Under the pieces are notes generated by a model that ran no database searches, was not told the DNA's origin, and worked only from the letters and a program-made list of their open reading frames with translations. From the NCBI GenBank assembly GCA_904373265.1, contig CAJFEE010000011.1:18383-82382 (forward strand): a stretch of 64,000 nt of DNA, read 5' to 3'. The first letter of the stretch is position 1. Each line of letters begins with the position of its first letter. Positions 32,536-41,737 of this stretch are shown piece after piece. This DNA is from Candidatus Harrysmithiimonas galli. GTDB lineage: Bacteria > Bacillota > Bacilli > CAJFEE01. The position numbers and the translations under genes are program-made.

Positions 32536-32728
32536 TATTATGCACCTTCAATCTTCAAATCATACTTCCTCCTTAACATCAGTCCAGCGATCTTATTTTT
32601 CGGAAAAAAGTTCTCATTTCTTTTAAAAATACCCAGTAAAATCTCTATATATTTTACCCATTTCTGGGTCGGAAATCAATTGAAGCCAAGATAAATTTAA
32701 TAAACTACTACACTTTTAGTTCCCAGAG

Positions 32729-32758
32729 GTATATCTATTCAAAATTTGGTTAAAGATA
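32729..32758 (+). promoter_or_regulatory. Possible sigma-F/G-type promoter of rsfA
   Basis: GTATA (32729-32733) and GGTTAAAGATA (32748-32758) are separated by 14 nt and resemble the forespore sigma-F pattern (GYATA, then GGNNANANTR), with mismatch. RsfA of B. subtilis is expressed in the forespore. Suggestive only. Confidence 0.35.
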
Positions 32759-32824
32759 GGTTTAAACACCCTGCTATTATTAAACAAAATCACAGAACAA
32801 AAAAGAATAGAAAGGAAGATCACA

Positions 32825-33613
32825 ATGGATGTAAAAACAAGACAGGACGCTTGGACACATGAAAATGATGTGCTTCTTGCAGAAACTGTACTCAGACATG
32901 TTCGAGAAGGAAGTACACAACTAAATGCTTTTGAAGAAGTGGGAGATTTATTAAATCGAACCTCTGCTGCATGTGGATTTCGATGGAATGCTGTCATTCG
33001 GCATAAATACGAGCATGCTTTACAATTGGCAAAAAAATACCGGAAAGAAAAAAAACGAGCAGAAAGTCAAATGAAAAGCGGAAAAGAAAGAAAAAATCTC
33101 TTGTATACGCCCCCAATGGCGCAATTGAAAGAACCTATCGAGCAGGTTTTCCACAATGAAATGCAAACAGAAGAAAAATCTCAAGATCCAATTATCTTAC
33201 CGTCTGCTGAGATATTCGTTACAAATGATGAAAAAATAGAGGAAAATCATAAAACAGGTGTACCAACCCAACCACAAGGCATGTATATTCCTGAAGGGAA
33301 AAAGTTGGAAATTGGAGATGTTATTGCCTTTTTGATGAATATTAAGCAGCAAACTTCTCAAAGTTCATTTATAGAATATGAGAACATGCGACTAAAAAAA
33401 GAAATTCACAGTCTACAAGCTAAAATTCAAGGACTTGAGACACAGATTAAGAAACTCGAATCTGAAGCAAACACAATGCACGAAGATTACGATACTGTCA
33501 TGAAAATTTTAAATCGAGCAAGAAAGCTGGTATTATTTGATGAGGAAGACAGTGGCTCAGTCCCAACCTTTAAAATGGACAAAAACGGAAATTTAGAAAA
33601 AGTTGCAGACTAA
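32825..33613 (+). CDS. rsfA: Prespore-specific regulator RsfA (Myb/SANT-like)
   Basis: A 262-residue DNA-binding regulator of forespore genes. The N-terminal Myb/SANT-like domain (about 1-70) has RQDAWTHENDVLLAETVLRHVREGSTQLNAFEEVGDLLNRTSAACGFRWNAVIR, very close to RsfA. The middle is low-complexity and variable. A coiled coil of about 55 residues (EYENMRLKKEIHSLQAKIQGLETQIKKLE) near the C-terminus should mediate dimers. The ribosome binding site is AAAGGAAGATC. Synteny with pta and the YwfO gene supports orthology. A strong terminator follows. Confidence 0.9.
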   Translation: MDVKTRQDAWTHENDVLLAETVLRHVREGSTQLNAFEEVGDLLNRTSAACGFRWNAVIRHKYEHALQLAKKYRKEKKRAESQMKSGKERKNLLYTPPMAQLKEPIEQVFHNEMQTEEKSQDPIILPSAEIFVTNDEKIEENHKTGVPTQPQGMYIPEGKKLEIGDVIAFLMNIKQQTSQSSFIEYENMRLKKEIHSLQAKIQGLETQIKKLESEANTMHEDYDTVMKILNRARKLVLFDEEDSGSVPTFKMDKNGNLEKVAD

Positions 33614-33740
33614 TCCATACGTAATTTTAAACAATGGAAATAAAAAATCTAGTGAAATGATAGTCAGCAAGCAATGCATAACAAATTGACTGATCGCTCT
33701 TTGATATTGAGACTGGACAAAATAAGAAAAATATAATAAA

Positions 33741-33787
33741 AAAATCCAATATCAATCTATCTAAACTCCGATTGATATTGGATTTTT
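33741..33787 (+). terminator. Strong stem-loop terminator downstream of rsfA
   Basis: AAAATCCAATATCAAT (33741-33756) pairs perfectly with ATTGATATTGGATTTT (33771-33786). A/T runs on both sides would let it work in both directions. It lies 130 bp after rsfA. Confidence 0.85.
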
Positions 33788-33799
33788 CTATAGTCATCT

Positions 33800-34000
33800 A
33801 AGAAAATCAATCTCATTTGGGAGATTTTCGTTAAGTGTATCGCCATAAAAGCAAACCCTAATTCATTTTTTGCCTCCTTTGTACCCTAGATTGAAAGTCA
33901 AATTAGCTTTCAGGAATCCAAAAACCAGTTCTACATCTATTTTTCTTTTGTTTGTATATTTCCAGTTTTTTCATTTGAAAACCGTTTCATCATTTGATTT
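33800..34000 (-). pseudogene. Decayed IS1182-type transposase, C-terminal remnant
   Basis: Reading the minus strand and allowing frame changes gives IYKQ, then RKIDVELVFGFLKANLTFN and KNELGFAFMAIHLTKI. This is the closing block of DDE transposases of the IS1182 type (PF13751): a DVE..VFG..K.N..F segment followed by RG.K.VKNELGFAFMA.NL. At least two frameshifts separate the pieces, one in the AAAAG run near 33950 and one near 33890. Further frames up to about 34350 may be more of the same gene but are not recognisable. No terminal inverted repeats were found. Confidence 0.6.
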
Positions 34001-34367
34001 TTCAAGCAGTCTCAAGTGAAATTATTTTAGAATCATTCAACTAAACTATACCGCATTTTTCTTTAACTGAATAAGAAAAACAGGATACACATTTATCCAT
34101 TTTGAAATCCTTTTACCTGCCCATTCAGCCAAATGATGCGCCAGACCAGATAACAGTTCACTCATTTCCTCCTTGACAGTTGTCCACTATCCTGCTATTT
34201 TTCTAAACATGTGGCGATTACAAATCCCAAGCCAAAACGAGCGATAAGGACTTTCATATACACCTTGTTTTCCTACCTTTTGTTATAGGGTATTCTCTCG
34301 CTGATCTCTATGAAAAAGCAAACACAAATTTTCTGCTGCTTCAGATTTGTGTAATGCCTCTTATCAC
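34001..34367. other. Unassigned stretch next to the transposase remnant
   Basis: About 370 bp between the recognisable transposase remnant and pta. It probably includes more decayed transposase sequence on the minus strand, but stops in all frames prevent a firm call. Confidence 0.35.
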
Positions 34368-35339
34368 TTACAATGCCTGTGCTGCCGTAATTAATGCCAG
34401 CTTATATACATCATCCGCATTGCAACCGCGAGATAAGTCGTTAACTGGTTTATTTAAACCTTGAAGGATTGGACCAACCGCATCAAAACCACCCAAACGC
34501 TGAGCGATTTTATAGCCAATATTTCCTGCATCCAATGTTGGGAAAACAAAAACATTGGCTTCACCCATTATTTTTCCATCTGGCATTTTTTGTTTCGCCA
34601 CTGATGGAACAATCGCTGCATCAAATTGCAACTCACCTTCTAAAATCAGATCTGGTGCCATTTGCTGCGCCAACTGTGTAGCCTTAACAACCTTCTCAGT
34701 TTCTTCTGACTTTGCTGAACCATTGGTAGAAAAAGAAAGCATTGCAATCTTCGGATCAATGCCAAATTTTTCCGCTGTTTCTGCACAGCCAACTGCAATA
34801 CCAGCCAAATCTTCTGCATTGGGATGAATGGTAATTGCACAATCTCCAAAAATATATCTTGTATCTCCCTTTTCCATAACAAAAACACCAGCAACCTTGC
34901 TTACGCCTGGCTTGGTTTTTATAATCTGTAGTGCTGGACGAACTGTGTCACCCGTTGAATGAATCGCACCACTGACTAGACCATCCGCCTCTTTCATATG
35001 AACAAGCATTGTACCATAATAGTTTTCATCCTTTAATAACTCTTGTGCCTGTTCTTCTGTTGCTTTTCCCTTGCGACATGCTACAAATTCAGCAACCTTC
35101 TCGGAAAAATTTTTATCTGTTGAATGATGTAAAATTTGAATGCCATCCAATGATAAACCTAGAGACTTTGCTTTTGCTTGTAATTTTTCTGCCTCACCAA
35201 TTAAAATTGGAACAACAAGTCCTTCCTTTGCCAATCGGACAACTGCTTCTAAAATACGAATATCTTCCCCTTCTGGAAACACAATTTTTTTATTTTTTCC
35301 TTGTACCTTCTCCTTTAACTCATTAAACAACTTCGACAT
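34368..35339 (-). CDS. pta: Phosphate acetyltransferase
   Basis: Converts acetyl-CoA and phosphate to acetyl phosphate and CoA, the first step of overflow acetate formation. It is about 323 residues, the short Bacillus form without regulatory N-terminal domains. Family motifs are KIVFPEGEDIRILEAVVRLA, YYGTMLVHMKEADGLVSGAIHSTGDTVRPALQIIKT, GSAKSEE, EGELQFDAA and LDAGNIGYKIAQRLGG. ATG 35339 follows GAGAGGAG; a longer frame to 35393 is not supported by a ribosome binding site. Acetate kinase is not in the window. Confidence 0.97.
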   Translation of the reverse strand: MSKLFNELKEKVQGKNKKIVFPEGEDIRILEAVVRLAKEGLVVPILIGEAEKLQAKAKSLGLSLDGIQILHHSTDKNFSEKVAEFVACRKGKATEEQAQELLKDENYYGTMLVHMKEADGLVSGAIHSTGDTVRPALQIIKTKPGVSKVAGVFVMEKGDTRYIFGDCAITIHPNAEDLAGIAVGCAETAEKFGIDPKIAMLSFSTNGSAKSEETEKVVKATQLAQQMAPDLILEGELQFDAAIVPSVAKQKMPDGKIMGEANVFVFPTLDAGNIGYKIAQRLGGFDAVGPILQGLNKPVNDLSRGCNADDVYKLALITAAQAL

Positions 35340-36041
35340 GTTGACTGCTCCTCTCTGTATTTTTCTATATTTTATAATACTTTTATCATACAACTTTTAA
35401 CAAAACTTGAAAAGAATAAGAAGCAAAATAAGCAAGTGATTACATCTGACCTTAAACTACAAAAACAGCCTAACGTAAGAGAGCAGAAATTTTTTGGCAT
35501 ATGTATTTTATAAAACAAAAAGATGCTGAGTTCAAAATAAAAACAATCACTGGAAGAACGTTTTCCCTATTCTAAACTTACCATCTGGTTGCTTTTGTAA
35601 ACAATATCTTCTTAACCTTTATTGCAAGGTTAAAGCTTCTTTTATTGCACCAATTTATGATCATAAACTAAAAGATGAACACCCTAAAGTATACATGTGC
35701 AACAAATAATAAAAACAAATGATACAAAATACATAATGAACAGCTTTAAAAAGATTTGAATGCACGAAAAAATCTGTTTTATTTTAATTTTAAAATATTA
35801 TATTGTTTTATTTCAAGCTAAGAAAGAAAATATTGATGATTCATTAACATACAGTACTTATCAATAATGAAACAAACAAAAAAGTTTATTTTACCATTTA
35901 TAAACAAGCTTCGATATGACCAAAGGAAAATGATACAAAACAGTGTCGCTCCCTTTCATCACATATGCACTTATCTTACTTTATTTTGATTGTAAATTTC
36001 AGAAATGAGTCTCCTCTTTATCATTTTCCATAATGCTATGA
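35340..36041. other. Non-coding stretch between the PNPOx-like gene and pta
   Basis: About 700 bp of AT-rich DNA. TTAACCTT/AAGGTTAA at about 35613-35633 forms a small hairpin followed by CTTCTTTTATTG on the plus strand. The pta promoter region should be at the left end. No gene seen. Confidence 0.4.
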
Positions 36042-36446
36042 CTAGAATTCTATCTTTTCTTCAACCCCTAATTGAGAACGGAATTCTGCAGTTGCATTTT
36101 CTAAGTGAAATATTTTCAACTGATATCCTGTCTGTTCATTGTATATTTTTTGCATAGCTGGTGTATGACTTAAAACCATATTCGCAATAGTATCATCTGC
36201 TTCAAATACAGCTTTTCCATAATATCTTAAAAAACCTGTATCTTTCTGAGCGCATAACTCAATATACGGATGATTCTGCATTTGCTTATATACCTCTTTA
36301 AACGAACCAATTCCAAAGTATATTTTATCATTGGATAACATATGAAATGCAATCGGACGACATTTAGGTTTGTTACCATCTACTGTTGTCAAGAAAAAAA
36401 CTGGACATTCTTTCAAATAATTTTCTACCTTTTCAATATTACTCAT
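36042..36446 (-). CDS. Pyridoxamine 5'-phosphate oxidase-like flavin-binding protein
   Basis: A 134-residue split-barrel protein of the PNPOx-like family, which binds FMN or related cofactors. Segments PVFFLTTVDGNKPKCRPIAFHML, KIYFGIGSFKEVYKQMQNHPYIELCAQ and FLRYYGKAVF follow the family. ATG 36446 lies after GGAGGGAAAATAT and is preferred to an upstream in-frame ATG. It is divergent from an HxlR regulator, a common arrangement that suggests HxlR control. Substrate unknown. Confidence 0.85.
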   Translation of the reverse strand: MSNIEKVENYLKECPVFFLTTVDGNKPKCRPIAFHMLSNDKIYFGIGSFKEVYKQMQNHPYIELCAQKDTGFLRYYGKAVFEADDTIANMVLSHTPAMQKIYNEQTGYQLKIFHLENATAEFRSQLGVEEKIEF

Positions 36447-36595
36447 ATATTTTCCCTCCATTATTGATTACCTGCTGCTTGTCGTATTTTATAATTATTA
36501 CAGTTTAATTATATATCGAATGATTTACATAACAAGTACGATATTTTATAATACCTACTATTTCATTGGATACTGAGGAGAGGAGAGAATAGAAT

Positions 36596-36928
36596 ATGAA
36601 AAAAGATTTATACGGAGCTTGCCCATTTGTTACCACACAGAAAATTTTACAAGGCAAATGGGCAATTCTCATATTACATTATTTGAGTGATGGTCCAGTA
36701 AGATTCAATGCATTACAAAAAATGGTACCCAACATGACACATGCCACATTATCAAAACAATTAAAACAATTAGAAGCATATAACTTGATCATTAGAAAAG
36801 AATATCCACAGATACCTCCGAAAGTGGAATACGATTTGAGTGAAGTTGGAAAAAATTTTTTACCCGTTTTAGATAGTATTAAAGATTTTGGGAATAAATA
36901 CATTGACTATTTACAAACAAGACAGTAA
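36596..36928 (+). CDS. HxlR-family transcriptional regulator
   Basis: A 110-residue winged-helix regulator. It has the family cysteine in GACPFVTTQKILQGKWAILILHYLSDGPVRFNALQ, followed by the recognition region MTHATLSKQLKQLEAYNLIIRKEYPQIPPKVEYDLSEVGK. HxlR proteins often sense electrophiles, redox state or metabolites through the conserved cysteine. It is divergently placed from the PNPOx-like gene with 149 bp between them. That gap holds two related A/T-rich blocks (TCGTATTTTATAATTA and ACGATATTTTATAATAC) that may be binding sites. Confidence 0.9.
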   Translation: MKKDLYGACPFVTTQKILQGKWAILILHYLSDGPVRFNALQKMVPNMTHATLSKQLKQLEAYNLIIRKEYPQIPPKVEYDLSEVGKNFLPVLDSIKDFGNKYIDYLQTRQ

Positions 36929-37332
36929 TTCAAAATAATCTTTTATTTCATTACTATATTATTGAAAAATAAAAGATGTTTACGTTTTGTTCCTTACCCT
37001 GTCAATCTTTTTGTACCCATATAATCTCACACAAGAGAAATCGTCAGCAGACTTCTGCACATGAAGCAAGGACTATTTTCTTTACGCGCATAATGATTTA
37101 TCATTTTCCCCAAGCAAAACAAGAACAAATTTAAGAAGAGATACAAGATGTCCTATGTCCTCTAAATAAAATCCCCAAAACACCGATAAAATCAGGTTTG
37201 GGGAACATGTAACAACTGATGAAAAGATAATCAGAAATCCTTTTGAGTTTTATGTTCAATCCAAAAAGTCTATCCTTTCTTTACGTTTAAGACTTTTCTT
37301 CCAATATCAAACCGCCAAATCCAAGCAAAACA
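36929..37332. other. Intergenic stretch upstream of hemQ
   Basis: About 400 bp. A stem-loop TCCCCAAA ... TTTGGGGA (37172-37204) is present but lacks a good T-tract. Nothing else was recognised. Confidence 0.4.
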
Positions 37333-37361
37333 TTCGCACTTCCTCTTGGACATGTTATAAT
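37333..37361 (+). promoter_or_regulatory. Probable sigma-A promoter of hemQ
   Basis: A perfect TATAAT (37356-37361) lies 17 nt after TTCGCA (37333-37338). The start codon is 36 bp downstream, behind AAGGAGG. Confidence 0.6.
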
Positions 37362-37396
37362 TAGAACGAATTCAATCCATAAGGAGGTTTTTATTT

Positions 37397-38164
37397 ATGA
37401 AAGAGATGCCAACAGAGGGACGGCGTGTTGAAGCTGTCAAAACAACTGAGGGCTGGTGCTCACTAAACATATTTTATCATATGGACTGGCCTGCATGGAG
37501 ACAAGTTGATCAAGCGCTGCAAACCGAATACATCAATCAATTGATTGCTGTTTTAAATCAATGGACAGAGGTAGAAGCTGCTGAAAAAGGATCACATGCT
37601 TTTTACTCCGTACTTGGTCAAAAAGCCGATCTACATTTTTGGATTTTACGTCCAACAATGGCAGAAATTCATGATGCACAGCACCAGTTAGAAAAGCTGC
37701 CAATTGCAGACTTCTTTATCCCGGCTTACTCCTTTGTTTCCATATTAGAGGCAAGCAATTATTTGCCAGTTGAATTTACTGATGACCATCCGATGGTTCG
37801 TGCCAAATTGTACCCAACCATTCCAAAACTTATGTATAGTTGTTTTTACCCAATGAATAAAAAACGTGATTTGGATGACAACTGGTATATGCTTTCACTT
37901 GAGCAACGTCGTCCACTCATGGCTTCACATGGTGAGACCGGACGCAAATACAAAGACACACTCAAACAATATACAGCTGGCTCCATCGGCTTAGACGACT
38001 GGGAATGGGGCATTACACTGATCGGCGATGATCCAGTCGAATTCAAAAAAATCGTGACTGAAATGCGTTTTGACGAAGTAAGTGCACGATATGGAGAATT
38101 CGGTCCGTTCTATATCTCAAAACTTCTTCCTATGGATCACATCCAAAATCATTTTAAACTATAA
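37397..38164 (+). CDS. hemQ: Coproheme decarboxylase HemQ
   Basis: Last enzyme of the Gram-positive (coproporphyrin-dependent) haem pathway; it decarboxylates coprohaem to protohaem with peroxide. It is 255 residues of the chlorite dismutase fold, orthologous to YwfI. Family segments include LNIFYHMDWPAWRQVD, KLMYSCFYPMNKKRDLDDNWYMLSLEQRR and MASHGETGRKY, which has the likely proximal histidine. The closing RFDEVSARYGEFGPFYISKLL is diagnostic. Haem supply matters here because the nearby nap/nrf genes encode many c-type haems, but the gene is part of the conserved backbone rather than that island. Confidence 0.96.
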   Translation: MKEMPTEGRRVEAVKTTEGWCSLNIFYHMDWPAWRQVDQALQTEYINQLIAVLNQWTEVEAAEKGSHAFYSVLGQKADLHFWILRPTMAEIHDAQHQLEKLPIADFFIPAYSFVSILEASNYLPVEFTDDHPMVRAKLYPTIPKLMYSCFYPMNKKRDLDDNWYMLSLEQRRPLMASHGETGRKYKDTLKQYTAGSIGLDDWEWGITLIGDDPVEFKKIVTEMRFDEVSARYGEFGPFYISKLLPMDHIQNHFKL

Positions 38165-38409
38165 CAATAAAAAATAACGTTAAAAACATATTCAATCATA
38201 AAACAGAGGTAAACTTAAGCACACTTTGAATTTTGCTATGTAGGAGCTGATAAAATTCTTAAATTACTTGCTTGGATTTACCTCTTTTTCCTTTTGTCTC
38301 CTAAATAAAAAAGTGCACCATATCTTTTTTCATTTCTTTTCACATTTCATACGCATTAGGCATACATATAAAAAGAATCACATACTGGCCCAGGAGGTGA
38401 AAAATTACA

Positions 38410-38835
38410 TTGAGTGTCATTAAATATACGAGTAAAGATGTTGACTTGCTTGCTCGATTAATGCGTGCAGAAGCAGAAGGAGAGGGGCAAGAAGGCATGT
38501 TAATGGTGGGAAACGTTGGTGTGAATCGTGTGTTATCTGACTGCTTAGATTTTAAAAACATCCGCAATGTTAACGACATGGTTTTTCAGAGTCCTGGTGG
38601 ATTTGAAGCAACACAAAAAGGATATTTTTATCAAAGAGCACGTGAGCAAGAAAAAAAGCTGGCCAAACGTGCTTTAGCAGGAGAACGGATTCATCCAGCA
38701 ACATATGCGCTTTGGTTTTTTCGTCCAACTGGAGAATGTCCCAGCACCTGGTACAATCAGGTGAACTCTGGACGGTATAAAAATCACTGCTTTTTTATTC
38801 CAACTGAGCAAGATTGTCCGAATGTTTATCGTTAA
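38410..38835 (+). CDS. cwlJ: Spore cortex-lytic enzyme CwlJ
   Basis: Spore-coat-associated cell wall hydrolase that degrades cortex during germination. It is a 141-residue single SleB/CwlJ catalytic domain without the peptidoglycan-binding repeats of SleB. It has LLARLMRAEAEGEGQEGMLMVGNV with the catalytic glutamate, NRV, and ALWFFRPTGECPSTWYNQVNSGRYKNHCFF. The start is TTG at 38410 behind AGGAGGTG. It is followed closely by gerQ, whose product is needed for CwlJ localisation in B. subtilis. Confidence 0.95.
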   Translation: MSVIKYTSKDVDLLARLMRAEAEGEGQEGMLMVGNVGVNRVLSDCLDFKNIRNVNDMVFQSPGGFEATQKGYFYQRAREQEKKLAKRALAGERIHPATYALWFFRPTGECPSTWYNQVNSGRYKNHCFFIPTEQDCPNVYR

Positions 38836-38847
38836 CAACTAGATATC

Positions 38848-38875
38848 AAAAACCAAAGCAAAACTGGTTTTTTTG
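38848..38875 (+). terminator. Terminator of cwlJ
   Basis: AAAAACCA (38848-38855) pairs with TGGTTTTT (38865-38872), continuing TTG. It lies 13 bp after the stop codon and separates cwlJ from gerQ. Confidence 0.75.
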
Positions 38876-39072
38876 TGTGTTCCATGTAGTTTTCTTTTCT
38901 TAGACGAGCGAGCTACAAATCTATAACAAATTTGGGCTTAATTTGTACTCTTCTTCTATAATAAATTTCACTCATGCAAAAGCACTAGAAAAAATATGTT
39001 CAAACCAGCTACTTTAATTTTCTGCAAAGACACTTTTTGTTCCTGTTTCTTTCAATAAAAAGGAGGTTTACC

Positions 39073-39651
39073 ATGTACGGAAATCAAGAATTTGGAAATC
39101 AAAATTTGATGTATCGTGGGCAAGGCGGGTTTTTTGAGCCAGCTGGAGGTTATTTACCACCCAATTATACAGGAGCGGCTTATCCCAATGCACCGCAACA
39201 AGGGCAATCTGGTAGCCCAACACAACCTGCCATGATGACAACCGTTCCAAAAACAAGCGGTTCACAAAATCAAACCACATATGGTCCTTTTGGTGTAACT
39301 GGTCCGCGTCAAGAGGAATCCTATATTGAAAATATTTTACGCGTAAACGTTGGAAAGCTTTGCCGTGTATATATGACCTATGATGGAAGTAAAAGCTGGA
39401 CAGATAAAGCATACGAAGGTATTTTAGAAGCAGCCGGAAGAGATCACATCGTTATAAAAGATACCCAATCAGACAGACGGTATTTACTTTTAATGATTTA
39501 CTTGGATTATGTGGAATTTTTCGAGAAAATCAATTACTATTATTTTGTAAACAACTATTATATTTCCAATTTCACTGAGGCAGATTTGGATCCGGCAATT
39601 AAAAAAGCAATTTTTCCAGTTGGTCCGGCTGCTAGCACATTACAACAGTAA
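39073..39651 (+). CDS. gerQ: Spore coat protein GerQ
   Basis: Coat protein that is cross-linked by transglutaminase and is needed to place CwlJ in the spore coat. It is about 192 residues. The N-terminal third is rich in Gly, Gln, Asn and Pro (GNQEFGNQNLMYRGQGGFF). The conserved C-terminal domain has YIENILRVNVGKLCRVYMTYDGSKSWTDKAYEGILEAAGRDHIVI and the tyrosine-rich FFEKINYYYFVNNYY. ATG 39073 sits 6 nt after AGGAGG; a longer open frame upstream is excluded. Partner of cwlJ directly upstream. Confidence 0.95.
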   Translation: MYGNQEFGNQNLMYRGQGGFFEPAGGYLPPNYTGAAYPNAPQQGQSGSPTQPAMMTTVPKTSGSQNQTTYGPFGVTGPRQEESYIENILRVNVGKLCRVYMTYDGSKSWTDKAYEGILEAAGRDHIVIKDTQSDRRYLLLMIYLDYVEFFEKINYYYFVNNYYISNFTEADLDPAIKKAIFPVGPAASTLQQ

Positions 39652-39870
39652 AAAAATAAAATCAAGGTTGGGGAATTTTATCAAACAATTGTAAATCAAG
39701 TTTTCCTATGAAAATCTTATGCCCACTGTGCAAAAGCATAAGTGCACACAGGCTGCTCGAAAAAACAATTATTTTGGCTGAGTTGTGATATGCACATCGG
39801 GCAGATTATTTTTTTAGAAAAATACAAGTACTTTGCCCCGGCCTTTGATTGATAATCGGATGGTGACCCA

Positions 39871-40680
39871 ATGAAACAGATGCTTCAACAAGCTCAAATG
39901 ATTTTTTTTGATATGGACGGAACATTATACGAAGGCAGAAAACATTATGATACATATGCCCAGCAACTTATGCTGCAAGTTCCAAAAAACAAACAAAAAA
40001 GCTTTTGGCATAATTATACACAAGCGATGAACAAGCAACTACCGTTAAAGCCTGGAACAATTTTCTTAAAACAATCCCAAAACATTATACAAGTTGACCC
40101 TTTCACATTATCCTCCATTTTTATATCAGACTGGAATGGAAATCGAGTTTATGAATCCATCCATATTAAAGATTTACCTTCTGACTGCTATATTCCTGTT
40201 GGTGATGCTTGGTGGATCGCTTATGTCTGTGCTGTTCAGGCGGGCAGTTCTCCGGATTTTTCCGCTTATGAAAAAACAAAAGAGATCATGTTGACTGCAC
40301 AATACAACTTTCCCAAAACAAAAAATCTAAAAGAAAGTTTATCTCGACTAAAATCAAAACAAAAAATTTTCATTTGCATCACAAACAGCTATGCAGAAGA
40401 TGCCAAAAGTTTGTTAAAATTTTTGGGATTGTATGATGTGTTTATGCATATTGTGGCACCTGGAAATAAACCACAGGAAATCAAAAATCACTTTTATCGA
40501 TATTTGAATCTTTACCACTTGAAACCTGAACAGGCACTTTCTATCGGTGACAACATTTTTAATGAAATTATACCCGCACTGCAAATGGGTATGCCTGCCA
40601 TTTTACTTTCTGATTGGGGGGAAGACTATACACATCCGAGACTAAAAATTGTTCCAACATTGGAAAATATATTCGATTAA
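39871..40680 (+). CDS. HAD-family hydrolase
   Basis: A 269-residue haloacid dehalogenase-type phosphatase. Motif I is FFDMDGTLYEG, with the nucleophilic aspartate. Motif II is ICITNS. The lysine is probably in PGNKPQEI. Motif IV is SIGDNIFNEIIPA. The central cap is helical. Substrate unknown; related proteins act on sugar phosphates or nucleotides. It lies between gerQ and the respiratory island and shares a bidirectional terminator with napH. Confidence 0.85.
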   Translation: MKQMLQQAQMIFFDMDGTLYEGRKHYDTYAQQLMLQVPKNKQKSFWHNYTQAMNKQLPLKPGTIFLKQSQNIIQVDPFTLSSIFISDWNGNRVYESIHIKDLPSDCYIPVGDAWWIAYVCAVQAGSSPDFSAYEKTKEIMLTAQYNFPKTKNLKESLSRLKSKQKIFICITNSYAEDAKSLLKFLGLYDVFMHIVAPGNKPQEIKNHFYRYLNLYHLKPEQALSIGDNIFNEIIPALQMGMPAILLSDWGEDYTHPRLKIVPTLENIFD

Positions 40681-40768
40681 AATCAGCTATAATTATAGAG
40701 AAAGAATCTTTTAAACATGATCTGCTTTCCAACGTAAAATCCAAAAACAGTCTAGGAGAACCACAAAT

Positions 40769-40826
40769 AAAACCCTCTATCCTTACAAAGAGGCAAATTT
40801 TGCCACGCACTAGGTAGAGGGTTTTT
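40769..40826. terminator. Bidirectional terminator between the HAD gene and napH
   Basis: AAAACCCTCTA (40769-40779) pairs with TAGAGGGTTTT (40815-40825), with an inner hairpin GGCAAATTTTGCC. T-runs occur on both strands. It closes the convergent HAD and nap transcripts and marks the left end of the respiratory island. Confidence 0.85.
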
Positions 40827-40837
40827 CATCACATATT

Positions 40838-41704
40838 TTATGCGCTTTTTTCTTCTACTTTCTTCATATCATTTTCCTTTTTTGCTACCAAGGCAAGTTT
40901 GGGAACAATCCGCAACGCATTATCATTGCAATGATCCACGCATTTGCCGCATAACATACAGTCTCCAGCCGTAACATAAATCGCACCTTGATCAACTACT
41001 GGCACCAATATTTCCGAATCCGCAAGACATACCTGTTTACAATGATTACAATGGATGCATTTATCATGGTCTATTTTTACATGAAAATTCCCCGCTTTAC
41101 CCACCACTTGGTAAAAACCACCGATTGGACAAAGCGAACGACACCAAATACGTGTTGCAAAAAACACTTCGGCAATCACAATAGCAATAAAACTCCAAAC
41201 GCCAAGACCCGTTGCAAAAATAATTCCTTTCATCACTGTACCGATCGGATTAAACATTTCATAAACTGGAAGACTTGAAGCAAATGATAAAGCAAGAATA
41301 ATTAACGCAATCCATATTTTGGTATAACGATTGACTTTGACATCGTATCGTTTTTTAATTTTAAACAACTTCCGCAGCCTATTGCAAAACTCTAAAATTA
41401 GGTTTACAGGACAAACCCAACCGCAGAATACACGTCCACGAATGAGAAAATAAAATGCAAAAATAGTTACAGCTCCAATTAGCAAAACAGTATGAACTGT
41501 TTTAGAAGCAAAAATAATTTGCAAGGCACCAAAAGGATCGGTTAGCATAATCCCCAAAATTTCCGAGGACGATAAAGTCCCGAAAAAAAAGTTTTCACCC
41601 TCGATTTCAGCCAAGAAAGGCGTTAAAAATAAGAGCAGGACAGCAAATTGAACAATTCTTCGTACAATCGTCCACTTTGGCAGCTTTTTTGAATGATTTT
41701 TCAT
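40838..41704 (-). CDS. napH: Quinol dehydrogenase membrane subunit NapH
   Basis: Membrane ferredoxin that takes electrons from menaquinol for periplasmic nitrate reduction, normally with NapG. It is about 288 residues with four membrane helices. The two cytoplasmic cysteine motifs of the family are CGWVCPVNL and CRSLCPIGG. Two 4Fe-4S motifs, CIHCNHCKQVCL and CMLCGKCVDHCN, lie near the C-terminus. Last gene of the nap operon; the start is the ATG behind AAGGGTG. NapC is absent, so NapGH and/or NrfH must carry electrons. Confidence 0.92.
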   Translation of the reverse strand: MKNHSKKLPKWTIVRRIVQFAVLLLFLTPFLAEIEGENFFFGTLSSSEILGIMLTDPFGALQIIFASKTVHTVLLIGAVTIFAFYFLIRGRVFCGWVCPVNLILEFCNRLRKLFKIKKRYDVKVNRYTKIWIALIILALSFASSLPVYEMFNPIGTVMKGIIFATGLGVWSFIAIVIAEVFFATRIWCRSLCPIGGFYQVVGKAGNFHVKIDHDKCIHCNHCKQVCLADSEILVPVVDQGAIYVTAGDCMLCGKCVDHCNDNALRIVPKLALVAKKENDMKKVEEKSA

Positions 41705-41737
41705 TCCAATCACCCTTATATCAAAATTTTATGTTTA

